Positions 45,423 through 54,171 of a stretch of 55,149 nt of DNA are shown in pieces; the stretch's first letter is position 1, and the number at the start of each line of letters is the position of its first letter. The stretch is from Novosphingobium sp. 9U. GTDB taxonomy: Bacteria > Pseudomonadota > Alphaproteobacteria > Sphingomonadales > Sphingomonadaceae. Under the pieces are notes generated by a model. It ran no database searches. It was given only the letters and a program-made list of their open reading frames with translations, and was not told where the DNA came from. A program made the translations under genes and the position numbers. Location of the stretch: NCBI RefSeq assembly GCF_902506425.1, contig NZ_LR732497.1, forward strand, positions 1-55,149. The letters are read 5' to 3'.

Positions 45423-46603
45423 GGTCCGACCGGTCCCGGAGCGGCGGGTGTCGCGGCCGGCGCTGCCTTGGCCGCGCGCTCGCGCTCCAGCAGTGCCTTG
45501 TAAGCCTCCAGCGTCATCTTCTCGCCGGTGCCGCGGATGACTGCTTCGTAGCGGGCGCTGTAGACGCCTTCCTGCTTGCCGTGGAGGTGGCGCGTGCGGC
45601 GGATGATCGTGTCCCCGCGCGAGCTGCGGAAGATGCGTTGCTCGAAATCGAGCGCGCGCAGCTTCGGATCGCCCAGGTAATCGCGCAGCAGATCGCGCTC
45701 GGCCGTGAGCGCTTTCTCGTGGCCGCTGTTGTAATCCTTGTCGAGTTCGTCGCCGCCCATCCGCTCGGCATAGCGCCTGGTGGCATTGCGCTCGGTCAGG
45801 TAGTGGATCAAACGGCCCTGCAGAGCGGCGTCGTCGGTGGCGAGGACGTCGTCGATATCAACGTAGCCCGCAATGAAGCTGTCGCCGGTTACCTTGATGT
45901 CGTAGGGGCTGTGGCGGTCGTTGCGCATCAGCCCGTGGCGGTTGGTCATGCGCAGCGGCAGCACGGTCGAGGACCGGATGAAGTCTCTGATCCGCTTGTC
46001 GAACTCGGTCATCGTGCCGTAGGGATTCTCGGTGCACTGCAGCGCGCCGTCCGTGTCGATGGAGAAGATCAGGGCGGTGGAGATCGCATTGAGCCGCTCG
46101 ATCAGCTCGGGCACCCGGCCCATGCCGGAGTGCTCGCCCTTGCCGACATCGCGGATCTCGACGCGGCGCTGCACCGATTGCGCGGCACCCGGCTGCGGCC
46201 CCGCGGTCCGCCCCGACGCGATTGCCGAGGCCGCCGCGTGGGCCGCCGCTTCGTGCGCCGGCGCGGGTCTGCCGCCCCCGCTCCGCTGCTGGACGACATG
46301 CGCCAGCTCGTGGCTCAGCAGTGCGCGACCCGAAGTGTCCGACAAGTCGCGATGCGCCGCCGAAAGCACGATGTCGTTGCCACGCGTGTAGGCCTGCGCG
46401 CCGAGTGCCCGGGCAGCGCTGTCCGCGCGTGCGTCGGCATGGATGCGCACGGCCGACAGATCGGTGCCGAACGCGGTCTCCATGGCCGATCGGGTCACTG
46501 GATCGAGCGCGCGTCCGGCGCCCAGGCCGGAGCGGGCCCGCGTATCGAGCGGCACCGGCGCCGATGCGCTCTCGCGACGCGCCAAGGCGAGGCGACTGCT
46601 CAT
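45419..46603 (-). CDS. DUF4157 protein with unknown C-terminal domain, second cargo candidate
   Basis: 394 residues. The first 110 are DUF4157: METAFGTDLSAVRIHADARADSAARALGAQAYTRGNDIVL and LLSHELAHVVQQ (HELAH at 98-102). The remaining 240 form a separate domain with many charged and aromatic residues: FSIDTDGALQCTENPYGTMTEF, LQGRLIHYLTERNATRRYAERMGGDELDKDYNSGHEKAL, RRTRHLHGKQEGVYSARYEAVIRG. The two HxxxE/ExxxxH pairings (HYLTE, SGHEKA) would suit a metalloenzyme, but I do not recognise the family. The ATG at 46603 overlaps the small gene by 4 bp; an upstream extension to 46885 is in the wrong frame for that gene and rejected. Confidence 0.75.
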   Translation of the reverse strand: MSSRLALARRESASAPVPLDTRARSGLGAGRALDPVTRSAMETAFGTDLSAVRIHADARADSAARALGAQAYTRGNDIVLSAAHRDLSDTSGRALLSHELAHVVQQRSGGGRPAPAHEAAAHAAASAIASGRTAGPQPGAAQSVQRRVEIRDVGKGEHSGMGRVPELIERLNAISTALIFSIDTDGALQCTENPYGTMTEFDKRIRDFIRSSTVLPLRMTNRHGLMRNDRHSPYDIKVTGDSFIAGYVDIDDVLATDDAALQGRLIHYLTERNATRRYAERMGGDELDKDYNSGHEKALTAERDLLRDYLGDPKLRALDFEQRIFRSSRGDTIIRRTRHLHGKQEGVYSARYEAVIRGTGEKMTLEAYKALLERERAAKAAPAATPAAPGPVGP

Positions 46604-46869
46604 GACGCGCCTCGCCGCGTGGCAGCGCGTAACCGGCCAGATGGCGGAGGTACGATCGCATGAACCGCCTCGCCGAGCCGTGCACCGAGCGTCTCGCCGC
46701 CGCTCGGCAGCGGGACGCTCAGGCGTTCCAGCGCGCCCCCGCTCGTGGGCAGCGCCCCTGCGGCGAACCGCGCCGAGAGCTCGGCTTGCAATTGTGCCTG
46801 TAGCACTCGCATATCGACCGGGCCGGCATGATCGAGCACGAGGTGGCGGATCTCGAGGTTCAGCCTCAT
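46600..46869 (-). CDS. Small conserved eCIS protein
   Basis: 89 residues: MRLNLEIRHLVLDHAGPVD, then a helix VLQAQLQAELSARFAAGALP. Small proteins with an RHLVLD opening and an AELSR helix are common beside the ATPase gene in eCIS clusters. The ATG at 46869 overlaps the ATPase stop by 4 bp. Function unknown. Too short and too compositionally biased for a firm fold call. Confidence 0.65.
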   Translation of the reverse strand: MRLNLEIRHLVLDHAGPVDMRVLQAQLQAELSARFAAGALPTSGGALERLSVPLPSGGETLGARLGEAVHAIVPPPSGRLRAATRRGAS

Positions 46870-48968
46870 GCTGCGCTCCCGCCACGCGTGAAGGTGCCGC
46901 GCGCGCCTGCCAGCGCCAGGACGCGGAACTCGGCTTCGTTGATCGGGCGGTCGAGCTTGCGGAACTCCCGGCGTGCCGCGTCCAGCAGCAGGGGCATCGT
47001 CACCGGGCTTCCCGCCTCCGCCGCGGCGAACGCCGCCGCGAGCGCCACCGCGTGGATCTCGCCGCCGCTGAGATCGAGCCTGGCCAGCCGCGCGAAATCA
47101 AGATCCTGCACCGGTGTCCGCGCGGGGAGGGCGCCGGCCCAGATGCGCTCGCGCTCGGCGGGGGCGGGGTAGGGGAAGTTGACGATGAAGCGCAGCCGGC
47201 GGGTGAACGCCGGGTCCAGCGCGGAGCGCATGTTGGTGGTCAGAATGGCGACGCCCGAGTAGGCCTCAAGCCTCTGCAGCAGATAGTCGATCTCGATATT
47301 GGCGTAGCGGTCGTGGCTGTCCTTCACGTCGCTGCGCTTGCCGAACAGCGCGTCGGCCTCGTCGAACAGCATCACCGCGCCGGCGCTTTCCGCGCCATCG
47401 AAGATGCGCGCCAGGTGCTTTTCCGTCTCGCCGATGTACTTGCTCACCACCATGGCAAGGTCGATCCGCAGCAGGTCGAGTGAGAGTGCGTCGGCGATCA
47501 CCTCGGCCGCCATCGTCTTGCCGGTGCCGCTCGGTCCGGCGAACAGCGCGGAGATGCCGAGGCCCCGGTTGAGCCGCCCGGCATAGCCCCAATCCTCGTA
47601 GACGGTGTCGCGCTGGCGCACTTGCGCGATCAGGGCGTCGATCTGCGCCATCTCCGCGTCCGGCAGGATCAGGTCCTCGCGCGTGGCGGTGCTTTCGACC
47701 CGACGGGCCAGGCCTGAGGACTGCAGGCGCGCCCGCTCTCGCGCGGCGTGCCAGATCGCCGTCTCGCCTTCCCCGTCCGTCTCGGCACACAAGGCGGCAA
47801 TCTCGGGAGCACCGAGCTGGAAATTGCCGGCAAGCTTGCGGGCAAGCGCCGCGTTGCCGTGTCCGAGTGCGCCCTCCCACGCCTGCCGACGCTCCGCGAC
47901 GGATGGAACCGGGACGGTCAGGCTTGGAACGGCAGCGCCGTCCAGCGCCATCGCATCGCGCCCTGACAGCACCAGGAACCCGCCAGTCTGCCGCGCGAAG
48001 CGACGCAGCGGCGCATCATCGGAGGCGTCGTCCGCCTCCGCCAGCAAGCCGACGGGCGCCAGCAGCGTCTCGCGGTGCCAGAGCCGAGCCAGCGCGGCGA
48101 GTGCGGCGGCATCGTTCGGCAACGCCTCGGCATTCAGCCGGTATAGCCCCAGTCCCGCCACCTCCGCCGCCGCCGCCGCCACGCGCCGCCGGCCGGCGCG
48201 ATCGGGACCGTCGATCCGGGCAAGACCGGAGGCAAGCGCGGTGGGGGCCAGCCGCTCCGCCAGCGTCCGTTGCGATGGGGGAAGCGCCGCGAGCGGCTCT
48301 GGCGCGACGGGGGCAAGGAAGGGGGCGACGCGCTCGTCGAGATGGAACAGGCCCTTGGCGAAACTGACCACGCGCTCGTCGGCCACGATCGGGGCGGAAA
48401 CCCGCGCGATCGTGCCCTCCTCCGCCCCCGGACGCACCAGTTGCCAGAAGCGCAGCGGCCGCTCCGGCGACATCGCGCTCCACTCCGGCGCGTCGAATAG
48501 CGTCATCGCCAATGCGAAGCTCGGGAGGCGCTCGGGTTGCGCGAACAGCGCCGGCTCCAGTTCGCGCATTATGGCAAGCAGCAGCGTGTCCTGCTCGAAC
48601 GGCGTCAGGCCCAGATTGCCGGCGAGCGCCACGAGGGCGGGGGGATCATCGCCGGTCGCGGCGGCCGCCAGGGCGTCGGCCGCCTCCCGCTCGGCAACCT
48701 CGCGCTGCGCTTCGTCAGTCAGGATCTCCGGAGGTGGCAGGGCCGGCAAGGCGGTGGGGGCGGGATTGTTGGGGCGGTCGAACAAGTGCCCGAAGGCGAA
48801 CCCGCCTCCCCGTGCCGGTGCTGCCGGGGCGACTACCGGCAGCACAGCTGGGGCGGCAGGGGCAAGGCGCAGTTCCATGCGCCTACGGATCCAGGTGATC
48901 GCGGCCACAAGGTAGGCGTGGTTGCGCTGCTCCCACTCACTGCCGGGATGGAGCGCGGCCACGGTCAT
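46866..48968 (-). CDS. AAA+ ATPase (Afp15/Pvc15-type)
   Basis: 700 residues. The N-terminal half holds a degenerate winged or helical region with two proline/alanine linkers. The AAA module is at about 465-660: Walker A AGPSGTGKT (477-485), Walker B VMLFDEADA (532-540), sensor 1 LTTN (about 576-579), and arginine finger AFTRRLRFIVNFPYP. Members are required for eCIS assembly or cargo loading. Overlaps neighbours by 4 bp. Confidence 0.93.
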   Translation of the reverse strand: MTVAALHPGSEWEQRNHAYLVAAITWIRRRMELRLAPAAPAVLPVVAPAAPARGGGFAFGHLFDRPNNPAPTALPALPPPEILTDEAQREVAEREAADALAAAATGDDPPALVALAGNLGLTPFEQDTLLLAIMRELEPALFAQPERLPSFALAMTLFDAPEWSAMSPERPLRFWQLVRPGAEEGTIARVSAPIVADERVVSFAKGLFHLDERVAPFLAPVAPEPLAALPPSQRTLAERLAPTALASGLARIDGPDRAGRRRVAAAAAEVAGLGLYRLNAEALPNDAAALAALARLWHRETLLAPVGLLAEADDASDDAPLRRFARQTGGFLVLSGRDAMALDGAAVPSLTVPVPSVAERRQAWEGALGHGNAALARKLAGNFQLGAPEIAALCAETDGEGETAIWHAARERARLQSSGLARRVESTATREDLILPDAEMAQIDALIAQVRQRDTVYEDWGYAGRLNRGLGISALFAGPSGTGKTMAAEVIADALSLDLLRIDLAMVVSKYIGETEKHLARIFDGAESAGAVMLFDEADALFGKRSDVKDSHDRYANIEIDYLLQRLEAYSGVAILTTNMRSALDPAFTRRLRFIVNFPYPAPAERERIWAGALPARTPVQDLDFARLARLDLSGGEIHAVALAAAFAAAEAGSPVTMPLLLDAARREFRKLDRPINEAEFRVLALAGARGTFTRGGSAA

Positions 48969-50227
48969 GCCACATGAACCCGTTGCGCGTCATCGAAGGC
49001 GAAGCTGCCGGTAGCGACATCGAAGACGACAGGTTGGCTGGTGACGCCATCGACTGTCAGGTAGGCAATTGCGCCATTGCTCGCCTGCGGTCCCGGCACC
49101 GCGAACGTCAGCGTGTCGGTCTGCGCGGCGTGCGCATCGGCGGCGATCTCGAGGCCGCCCAGGCGCAGGCTGGCGATCTGTCCCGGCCGCACCTGCGGCG
49201 TGCAGGTGACCGTCAGCGTGTTCGTTCCCGCGGCGGGCAAGGGATCGGGCGAGAGCGCGGTGATGCGCGGCGCCAGCAGGAATGGCATGACGTCCGAGCT
49301 CTGCTCGCCGGTTCCTCGCGTCGCGACCAGCCGCAGTCCGGCAGGACCGGCAGCCAGCGCGGCCGCGGCGGCGGCATCGTCGGGCATGTGCAACGTGGCG
49401 GTACCATCGGCGTCGCTCGACAAGAGGTAGGTCGCGCCCGAGCCCGCCTTGCCGGCGATCTCGACGCGCAAGGCATCGGCGGCGAAGCGGCGGCCGGCGA
49501 TCCGGGCGACCTGGCCCGTGGCCAGGCTGGCGAGCGACGGCAGTGCGGGCAAGCGGTCCTCGGTCCCTGCCAGCCCGAACCACAAGGCGTCGATCTGCGG
49601 CGGAAGCGAGGCGACCGCCTGCGGTCCGCGATCGTCGGCACCGCGCTTCAGCACCGGCGCGGCGGGCTGGGCCTCCTCCAGCGCGTCGATCTGAACGACT
49701 TCGGCAAGCCACGCGCTCGACAGTACATAGGGCGTCTGGACCATCACCGACCAGAGCCTGGAGACGTCATCCAGCGACAGCGCGATGGGTGAGAATTTCA
49801 CGCGCGCCGGTCCCGTCGCCAAGTCTGATCCCGCGAGGGCGGCATGTCCCGCCACGGCGTCCGCGATGTCGCCGGCCAGCAGCAGCGGCGTGGCGTGCAG
49901 GTCGCGCATCACCGCGCCCAGCATGCGATCGGGTTCGAAGGCGGCGTCGTCGCCATAGAAGCTGAAGAGGTAGCTGAGCGATACCGGCGCGCTCGGGCGC
50001 CGGGTCAGCACGCCTCCGGCATTGCGCTGCGGCAAGTCCTCGTTGCGCATGGCCCCGAACAACGACGCGTTGTAGAGGTAGACGTTGGCCTGCCGCGGCT
50101 GGTTGGTCGCGGCGGCGATCGGCCGTCCGAAGCGCAGGCCCGTGCCGGGCACCGCACTCTTGGCGGCGGCATGGACGATGTTGCCCAGCGCTGCGGTGAC
50201 GGTCGCGATGGCCAGGTGGTTGCTCAC
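48965..50227 (-). CDS. DUF4255 tail-terminator (Afp16/Pvc16-type) with Ig-like C-terminus
   Basis: 420 residues. The first 190 are DUF4255: HLAIATVTAALGNIVHAAAKSA, RQANVYLYNASLFGAMRNEDLPQR, and SLSYLFSFYGDDAAFEPDRMLGAVMRDLHATPLL. The rest is beta-rich, ending in an IPT/TIG-like Ig fold (RITALSPDPLPAAGTNTLTV). DUF4255 proteins cap the distal tube end and fix its length. The Ig-like extension is a variable surface feature. Confidence 0.9.
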   Translation of the reverse strand: MSNHLAIATVTAALGNIVHAAAKSAVPGTGLRFGRPIAAATNQPRQANVYLYNASLFGAMRNEDLPQRNAGGVLTRRPSAPVSLSYLFSFYGDDAAFEPDRMLGAVMRDLHATPLLLAGDIADAVAGHAALAGSDLATGPARVKFSPIALSLDDVSRLWSVMVQTPYVLSSAWLAEVVQIDALEEAQPAAPVLKRGADDRGPQAVASLPPQIDALWFGLAGTEDRLPALPSLASLATGQVARIAGRRFAADALRVEIAGKAGSGATYLLSSDADGTATLHMPDDAAAAAALAAGPAGLRLVATRGTGEQSSDVMPFLLAPRITALSPDPLPAAGTNTLTVTCTPQVRPGQIASLRLGGLEIAADAHAAQTDTLTFAVPGPQASNGAIAYLTVDGVTSQPVVFDVATGSFAFDDAQRVHVA

Positions 50228-51093
50228 CCGCGCGACCGCGAATTCAAGTACGCATCGAGACTGAGCGGCGCGCCGCCCACGCGCTCGGACCGCTTCGGTG
50301 CCGGGCGCGTGGGCTGCTGCGGCGCGCGCACCTCGAGCCGATGGATAATGACGTTGACCTCGGGTGCGGGCGAGGGTTGCGGCGCAGGGGCCGCGATGGC
50401 TTTCGGTTGCGGTAGCGCACCGCGCACGGGACGCTCGTCGCCGGGCGCGGTGCTCCGGGATGGGAGTGCAGGCGTTGCCGCGAGCTCGCTGGGCGCTGAG
50501 GCGGGGCCCTCCAGTGCATGAGAAGGCTGCGGAGATGCTGCGAGGTTTCGCGGGCGAGAGGGCGCGTCCGGTCGCTCCGCCGTGCCGCGCCGTTCCGGTC
50601 GCGTTAGCGGCGGCATCGCGAGCAGGCCTTCCGAGCGGGACAGGGCCAGGCCATGCGGGTGCTCCGAGGTCGGCCCGCCCAAGGCACGGTCTGTTGCCGG
50701 CTCTTCCTGGCGTTCTCCCGCTACTTTTCGCGGCCGGAGCGTCGGCGCTTCCTCTTCCGAGATGGCTCTCGATGCTGAGCGCGGCGCTCGCGCGACCATG
50801 GGCGCGGGCACCTCGATGTGCGGGTGCATCGCTGCCGGTATCTCAACCGGGCGAGAGGCAGGCGCCTTCCCTTCCGCGGTTTCAGCAGGCGACGGGACCG
50901 GGCCGCAAGCCGCTGGTTGCTGCTCCGCGCGCGCCGGTCGTTCCACGCCTGATCCGCGCATCGGCGCGTCTTCCAGCTCCGGGCCGCGCTCCGGCTCGGA
51001 TGGCAGGTTGGCGAAGCGCGATGCCGGACGCGGCCGCAAGGCGGGGCGCTGGCTGAAGGCCCGTGCGGCAAGGCGCCCAAGGAAGTCGCTCAT
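50224..51093 (-). CDS. Disordered Pro/Ala/Arg-rich eCIS protein
   Basis: 289 residues from ATG at 51093 (4-bp overlap). Only the ends look ordered: MSDFLGRLAARAFSQ at the start and EVNVIIHRLEVRAPQQ near the C-terminus. The body is low-complexity (PRPASRFANLPSEPE, ERPARAEQQPAAC). A long disordered linker with the conserved I-x-V-x-I-x-R-x-E-V-R-A strand occurs in many eCIS operons at this place. It may tether the gp26-like factor and the terminator. The upstream in-frame extension to 51303 is not protein-like. Confidence 0.7.
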   Translation of the reverse strand: MSDFLGRLAARAFSQRPALRPRPASRFANLPSEPERGPELEDAPMRGSGVERPARAEQQPAACGPVPSPAETAEGKAPASRPVEIPAAMHPHIEVPAPMVARAPRSASRAISEEEAPTLRPRKVAGERQEEPATDRALGGPTSEHPHGLALSRSEGLLAMPPLTRPERRGTAERPDAPSRPRNLAASPQPSHALEGPASAPSELAATPALPSRSTAPGDERPVRGALPQPKAIAAPAPQPSPAPEVNVIIHRLEVRAPQQPTRPAPKRSERVGGAPLSLDAYLNSRSRG

Positions 51094-51815
51094 GCCATCA
51101 TCCCCGACGCGACCGCCGCGCGCTCGATATAAGCCGCGCGCCGGGAGGCGGGCAGGGCGAGGATCGCCTGCTCGCTCCAGCCGTAGGCACGTGCGAGCAT
51201 GTGCACTTCGTCCAGCGTTCCCTCCGCCCAGCGGTCGACTTCCTCCCAAAGGTACATCGCGATGTCGAAAGGCACGGTCGCCGCCGCGCCGCACGCCGGA
51301 CATCGCAGGTCGAGCAGTACCTCGGCCTGGGGGTCCGATTGCGCCAAGGCGGTCGCGATGGCGCCGACGGCCTCCGGCTCCGGGCCATCGGCATCCGGCA
51401 GCAGCGTGCTCAGCAGCCTGGCGCGCGCATCGTCCATGTCGCGCATCCGCTCCAGCCCGAGCAAGTCACGGCTGGTCGGCACGCGGGCTGTCCACGGCCG
51501 GCCCTGGGCGGTCACCTCGACACTGGCGCCGATTGGCGCTGACGGAACGGCGATCTGGCTCGCCTCGAAATCGATCTCGATCGGCTCGCCGCAGCTCTCG
51601 CAAGCGCACAGGCACTCGATCCGCTCGCCGAACCAGGCCCGTCGCAAGGCGATCAGCCGCGCGTCGCGCAAGCCGATGGGCCAGTCGAGCGCGTCGCAAT
51701 CGTCCTCGCCGCACAGGCGCGCGAGCAGGACCGCGCGCGTGGTCGCCGAGTGGCCATGGCCGGCATCGCGCGCCGCCAGGATCGCGCCCGGATCGAAGGT
51801 CGGTGCGAAGTGCAT
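51090..51815 (-). CDS. gp26-like baseplate factor with paired CxxC motifs
   Basis: 241 residues. CLCACESCGEPIEIDFEA and LDLRCPACGAAATVPFDI provide two C-x-x-C pairs about 90 residues apart, a likely zinc site. Between and around them are helices (LLARLCGEDDCDALDWPIGLRDARLIALRRAWFG; MYLWEEVDRWAEGTLDEVHMLARAYGWSEQAILALPASRRAAY). This matches the T4 gp26/gp51-like family found in many eCIS operons, which helps baseplate assembly. The ATG at 51815 lies 6 bp after the tube gene. Confidence 0.8.
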   Translation of the reverse strand: MHFAPTFDPGAILAARDAGHGHSATTRAVLLARLCGEDDCDALDWPIGLRDARLIALRRAWFGERIECLCACESCGEPIEIDFEASQIAVPSAPIGASVEVTAQGRPWTARVPTSRDLLGLERMRDMDDARARLLSTLLPDADGPEPEAVGAIATALAQSDPQAEVLLDLRCPACGAAATVPFDIAMYLWEEVDRWAEGTLDEVHMLARAYGWSEQAILALPASRRAAYIERAAVASGMMA

Positions 51816-51821
51816 CGCCGC

Positions 51822-52346
51822 TTATACCGAGTCGGTGTAGGACGGCTCGGTGGGCTCGGTCACTTGGTCGTCGCGCTCCCAGCCTTCGATCTCCAGCTTG
51901 AGGTGCTGGATCAGGACGGCATTGGCATTGGCGTCGAGGTCGGCGATCGCCTGGAATTCGGACACCCAGGCGCGGAACACCTTGTACGCGATCGCAAGCT
52001 GACCCGCCTCGTTATAGACCTCGATGATGAGATCCTTGCGGAAGTCCTTGAGCGAGACTTCGCTGCCGAGGCCGGAGCCGAAGTTCCAGACCTTGTTGGC
52101 CCATTGCTCGAAATCCTTGTCGTGCGTGACGCCGCGCTCCAGCGTGATGGCCTCGTACTCGGTTCGGCCGGGAGACTTGCGGCTGGAGCTGGGATCGCCG
52201 CCCTCGCGGTGCTTCACGACTTCGGTGGTGCGCTTGAGGGCGCCAACCTTGCTGATGCCCGCGACGTAGCGGTTGTCCCACTTCACCCGGAACTTGAAGT
52301 TCTTGTATGGATCGAAGCGCGATGCGTTGACGGTGAACTGGGCCAT
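51822..52346 (-). CDS. Tube (inner tail) protein
   Basis: 174 residues: MAQFTVNASRFDPYKNFKFRVKW, VAGISKVGALKRTTEVVKHREGGD, TEYEAITLERGVTHDKDFEQWANKVW. This is the TIGR02241-type phage tail region family, which forms the hexameric inner tube. It is the only tube gene in the operon. 13 bp separates it from the sheath gene. Confidence 0.95.
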   Translation of the reverse strand: MAQFTVNASRFDPYKNFKFRVKWDNRYVAGISKVGALKRTTEVVKHREGGDPSSSRKSPGRTEYEAITLERGVTHDKDFEQWANKVWNFGSGLGSEVSLKDFRKDLIIEVYNEAGQLAIAYKVFRAWVSEFQAIADLDANANAVLIQHLKLEIEGWERDDQVTEPTEPSYTDSV

Positions 52347-52359
52347 GGCGTCCTCCCCC

Positions 52360-54171
52360 TCAGACTTCGGCCTGCGCGGTGATCTGCTGCAGGCGGATCA
52401 CGACAAACTCGGCTGGCTTGAGCGGAGCGAAGCCGACCAGGATGTTGACGATACCCAGATCGATGTCTGCCTGCGGCGTGGTCTCCGCATCGCACTTGAC
52501 GAAATAGGCGTCACGGGCCGAGGAACCCTGGAAGGCGCCCTGGCGAAACAAGCGCTGCATGAAGGCGCCGACGTTGAGCCGCACTTGCGCCCAGAGCGAC
52601 TCGTCATTGGGCTCGAACACCACCCACTGCGTGCCGCGATAGAGGCTCTCCTCGATGAACAGCGCGGTGCGCCGGACCGGAATGTACTTCCATTCGGAGG
52701 TCAGTCGGTCGTCGCCGGCGCGGGTGCGCGCACCCCACGCGATCCGTCCCGCCGCAGGGAAGCTGCGCAGGCAATTGATGCCGAGCTGGTTGAGGCGCCC
52801 GTTCTCGAGGTCGGTCAAGGACACGCTCAGCGCCGGGGCGCCGATCAGCCGCGCCTCGATCCCGGCCGGCGCCTTCCAGACGCCGCGCTCGGCATCGCTG
52901 CGGGCATAGAGCCCGGCAATCGCGCCGGCGGGGGCGAAAATCTCCACCTGGCCGTCGCGCAAGGGGTTGGGCTGGAGCAGGCGCGGGAAGTAGATCGCGG
53001 CGTTCTTCGACACGTCGCCCACCGCATCGACGATGCCGTCCGAGGCGGCCTTGACGCTGGCCCAGGTCGAAGGCGGGTCGATCAGCAGGATCGCGCGGCG
53101 TCGCTCACAATAGGCGACGGCGGCGGAGAGTACGTCGGCGGCGACGTCGTTGCCCTCGTCCAGCGCATAAGGCGGGATCACCAGGATGTTGAACAGGTCC
53201 GCCTTTTCCAGCGCGTAAAGACCCTTCTTGGCGTCCGCGCCTCCTGGAGGCACGATCTGCGCCCCGCTGACGGCTTTGCCATCGTTCGACTGCGCGTCAT
53301 CGGCCACCTTGGTCGACGTCGCGTCTTCCCAGCCGGTCTTCCCGCTCGGAATGGCGGCGTGAGCCGTGGGCCGCGCCGAGGGCAGGGCGCCTTCGAGCCG
53401 CACCAGGTTGGAGCCGCCCCCCAGCACCTTGTCGACCCGGCGCGCATATTCGGGCTTGAACGAGACATTGCGGAATACCTCGACGGCGCCTGTCGCATCG
53501 TCGCGCACCGACAGGTTGAACAGGTCGTCCGGGTTGTCGCCCTTGACGTCATGGTCGATGCGCACCCGCAGTTTGTTGCCCCAGGCGCCTGGCGAGGCGG
53601 CGCGTAGCGCCAAGCCATTCGCACTCAACGCAGCGGCCGGCGTGGTGGTCGCCGCGACGATTTCTTCAGCCGCAGCTTCCGCCGCCTTGGCCACGGCATC
53701 GGCATCGGCTGCTCCCGCGACCGCACTCGTCGCCGCTGCCGCCACCACGTCGCCGGCAATCTTCTGCTTGCCGGTGAGCGTCGCGGCCTTGTCCGTCGCG
53801 GCGGTGGCGACGGCTTGCGGGTTCGCGGCACCGGCCACCGCATCGCGCGCTGCCTTGGCTACCGCGTCAGCGCCTTCCTTGACCGGATCGATGTCCTGCG
53901 CGCCCGCGGCGAAGACCCGCACCACCAGTGCCTGGCTCCCCCCATTGAGAAAGAAGTCTCGAATGGCGAAGCTCAGCGGCGAGCCGAGCCACAAACCGCC
54001 GAAGGTACGATCAAATTCGGCCTGGCTGTTCACGAACACCGGCTCGTCCAAGGGCCCGCGCAATGTCCGGCCGATGAACGCTGCGATGGAAGTGGCGACG
54101 CCGGTGATGGCATGCGCCCCGCTTGCTACTTCTTCGACGTAGACGCCGGGATAGCTCAAAGTGGCAGGCAT
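52360..54171 (-). CDS. Contractile sheath protein with Ala-rich insertion
   Basis: 603 residues starting MPATLSYPGVYVEEVASG at 54171 with GGGGAGAGGG upstream. The N-terminal arm (TSIAAFIGRTLRGPLDEPVFVNSQAEFDRTFGGLW, FAIRDFFLNGGSQALVVRV) and C-terminal part (QLGINCLRSFPAAGRIAWGARTRAGDDRLTSEWKYIPVRRTALFIEESLYRGTQWVVFEPND, LNVGAFMQRLFRQGAF) are standard for phage-type sheaths. The insert at about 91-182 is described separately. It is the first gene and the only sheath gene. An in-frame start at 54222 has no ribosome site and is rejected. Confidence 0.95.
   Translation of the reverse strand: MPATLSYPGVYVEEVASGAHAITGVATSIAAFIGRTLRGPLDEPVFVNSQAEFDRTFGGLWLGSPLSFAIRDFFLNGGSQALVVRVFAAGAQDIDPVKEGADAVAKAARDAVAGAANPQAVATAATDKAATLTGKQKIAGDVVAAAATSAVAGAADADAVAKAAEAAAEEIVAATTTPAAALSANGLALRAASPGAWGNKLRVRIDHDVKGDNPDDLFNLSVRDDATGAVEVFRNVSFKPEYARRVDKVLGGGSNLVRLEGALPSARPTAHAAIPSGKTGWEDATSTKVADDAQSNDGKAVSGAQIVPPGGADAKKGLYALEKADLFNILVIPPYALDEGNDVAADVLSAAVAYCERRRAILLIDPPSTWASVKAASDGIVDAVGDVSKNAAIYFPRLLQPNPLRDGQVEIFAPAGAIAGLYARSDAERGVWKAPAGIEARLIGAPALSVSLTDLENGRLNQLGINCLRSFPAAGRIAWGARTRAGDDRLTSEWKYIPVRRTALFIEESLYRGTQWVVFEPNDESLWAQVRLNVGAFMQRLFRQGAFQGSSARDAYFVKCDAETTPQADIDLGIVNILVGFAPLKPAEFVVIRLQQITAQAEV
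53626..53901 (-). repeat. Ala-rich duplicated insertion in the sheath gene
   Basis: Codes residues about 91-182. AVAGAANPQAVATAA and AVAGAADADAVAKAA recur with a spacing of about 39 residues, so the insert seems to have grown by in-frame duplication. It lies between two standard sheath segments, where phage sheaths carry surface-exposed domains. Confidence 0.65.

Noticed and set aside
29762..54171. Interpretation as a prophage or as an R-type pyocin
   Set aside because: No capsid, portal, terminase, integrase or lysis genes; the AAA+ ATPase, DUF4255, DUF6519 and DUF4157 genes are eCIS markers.
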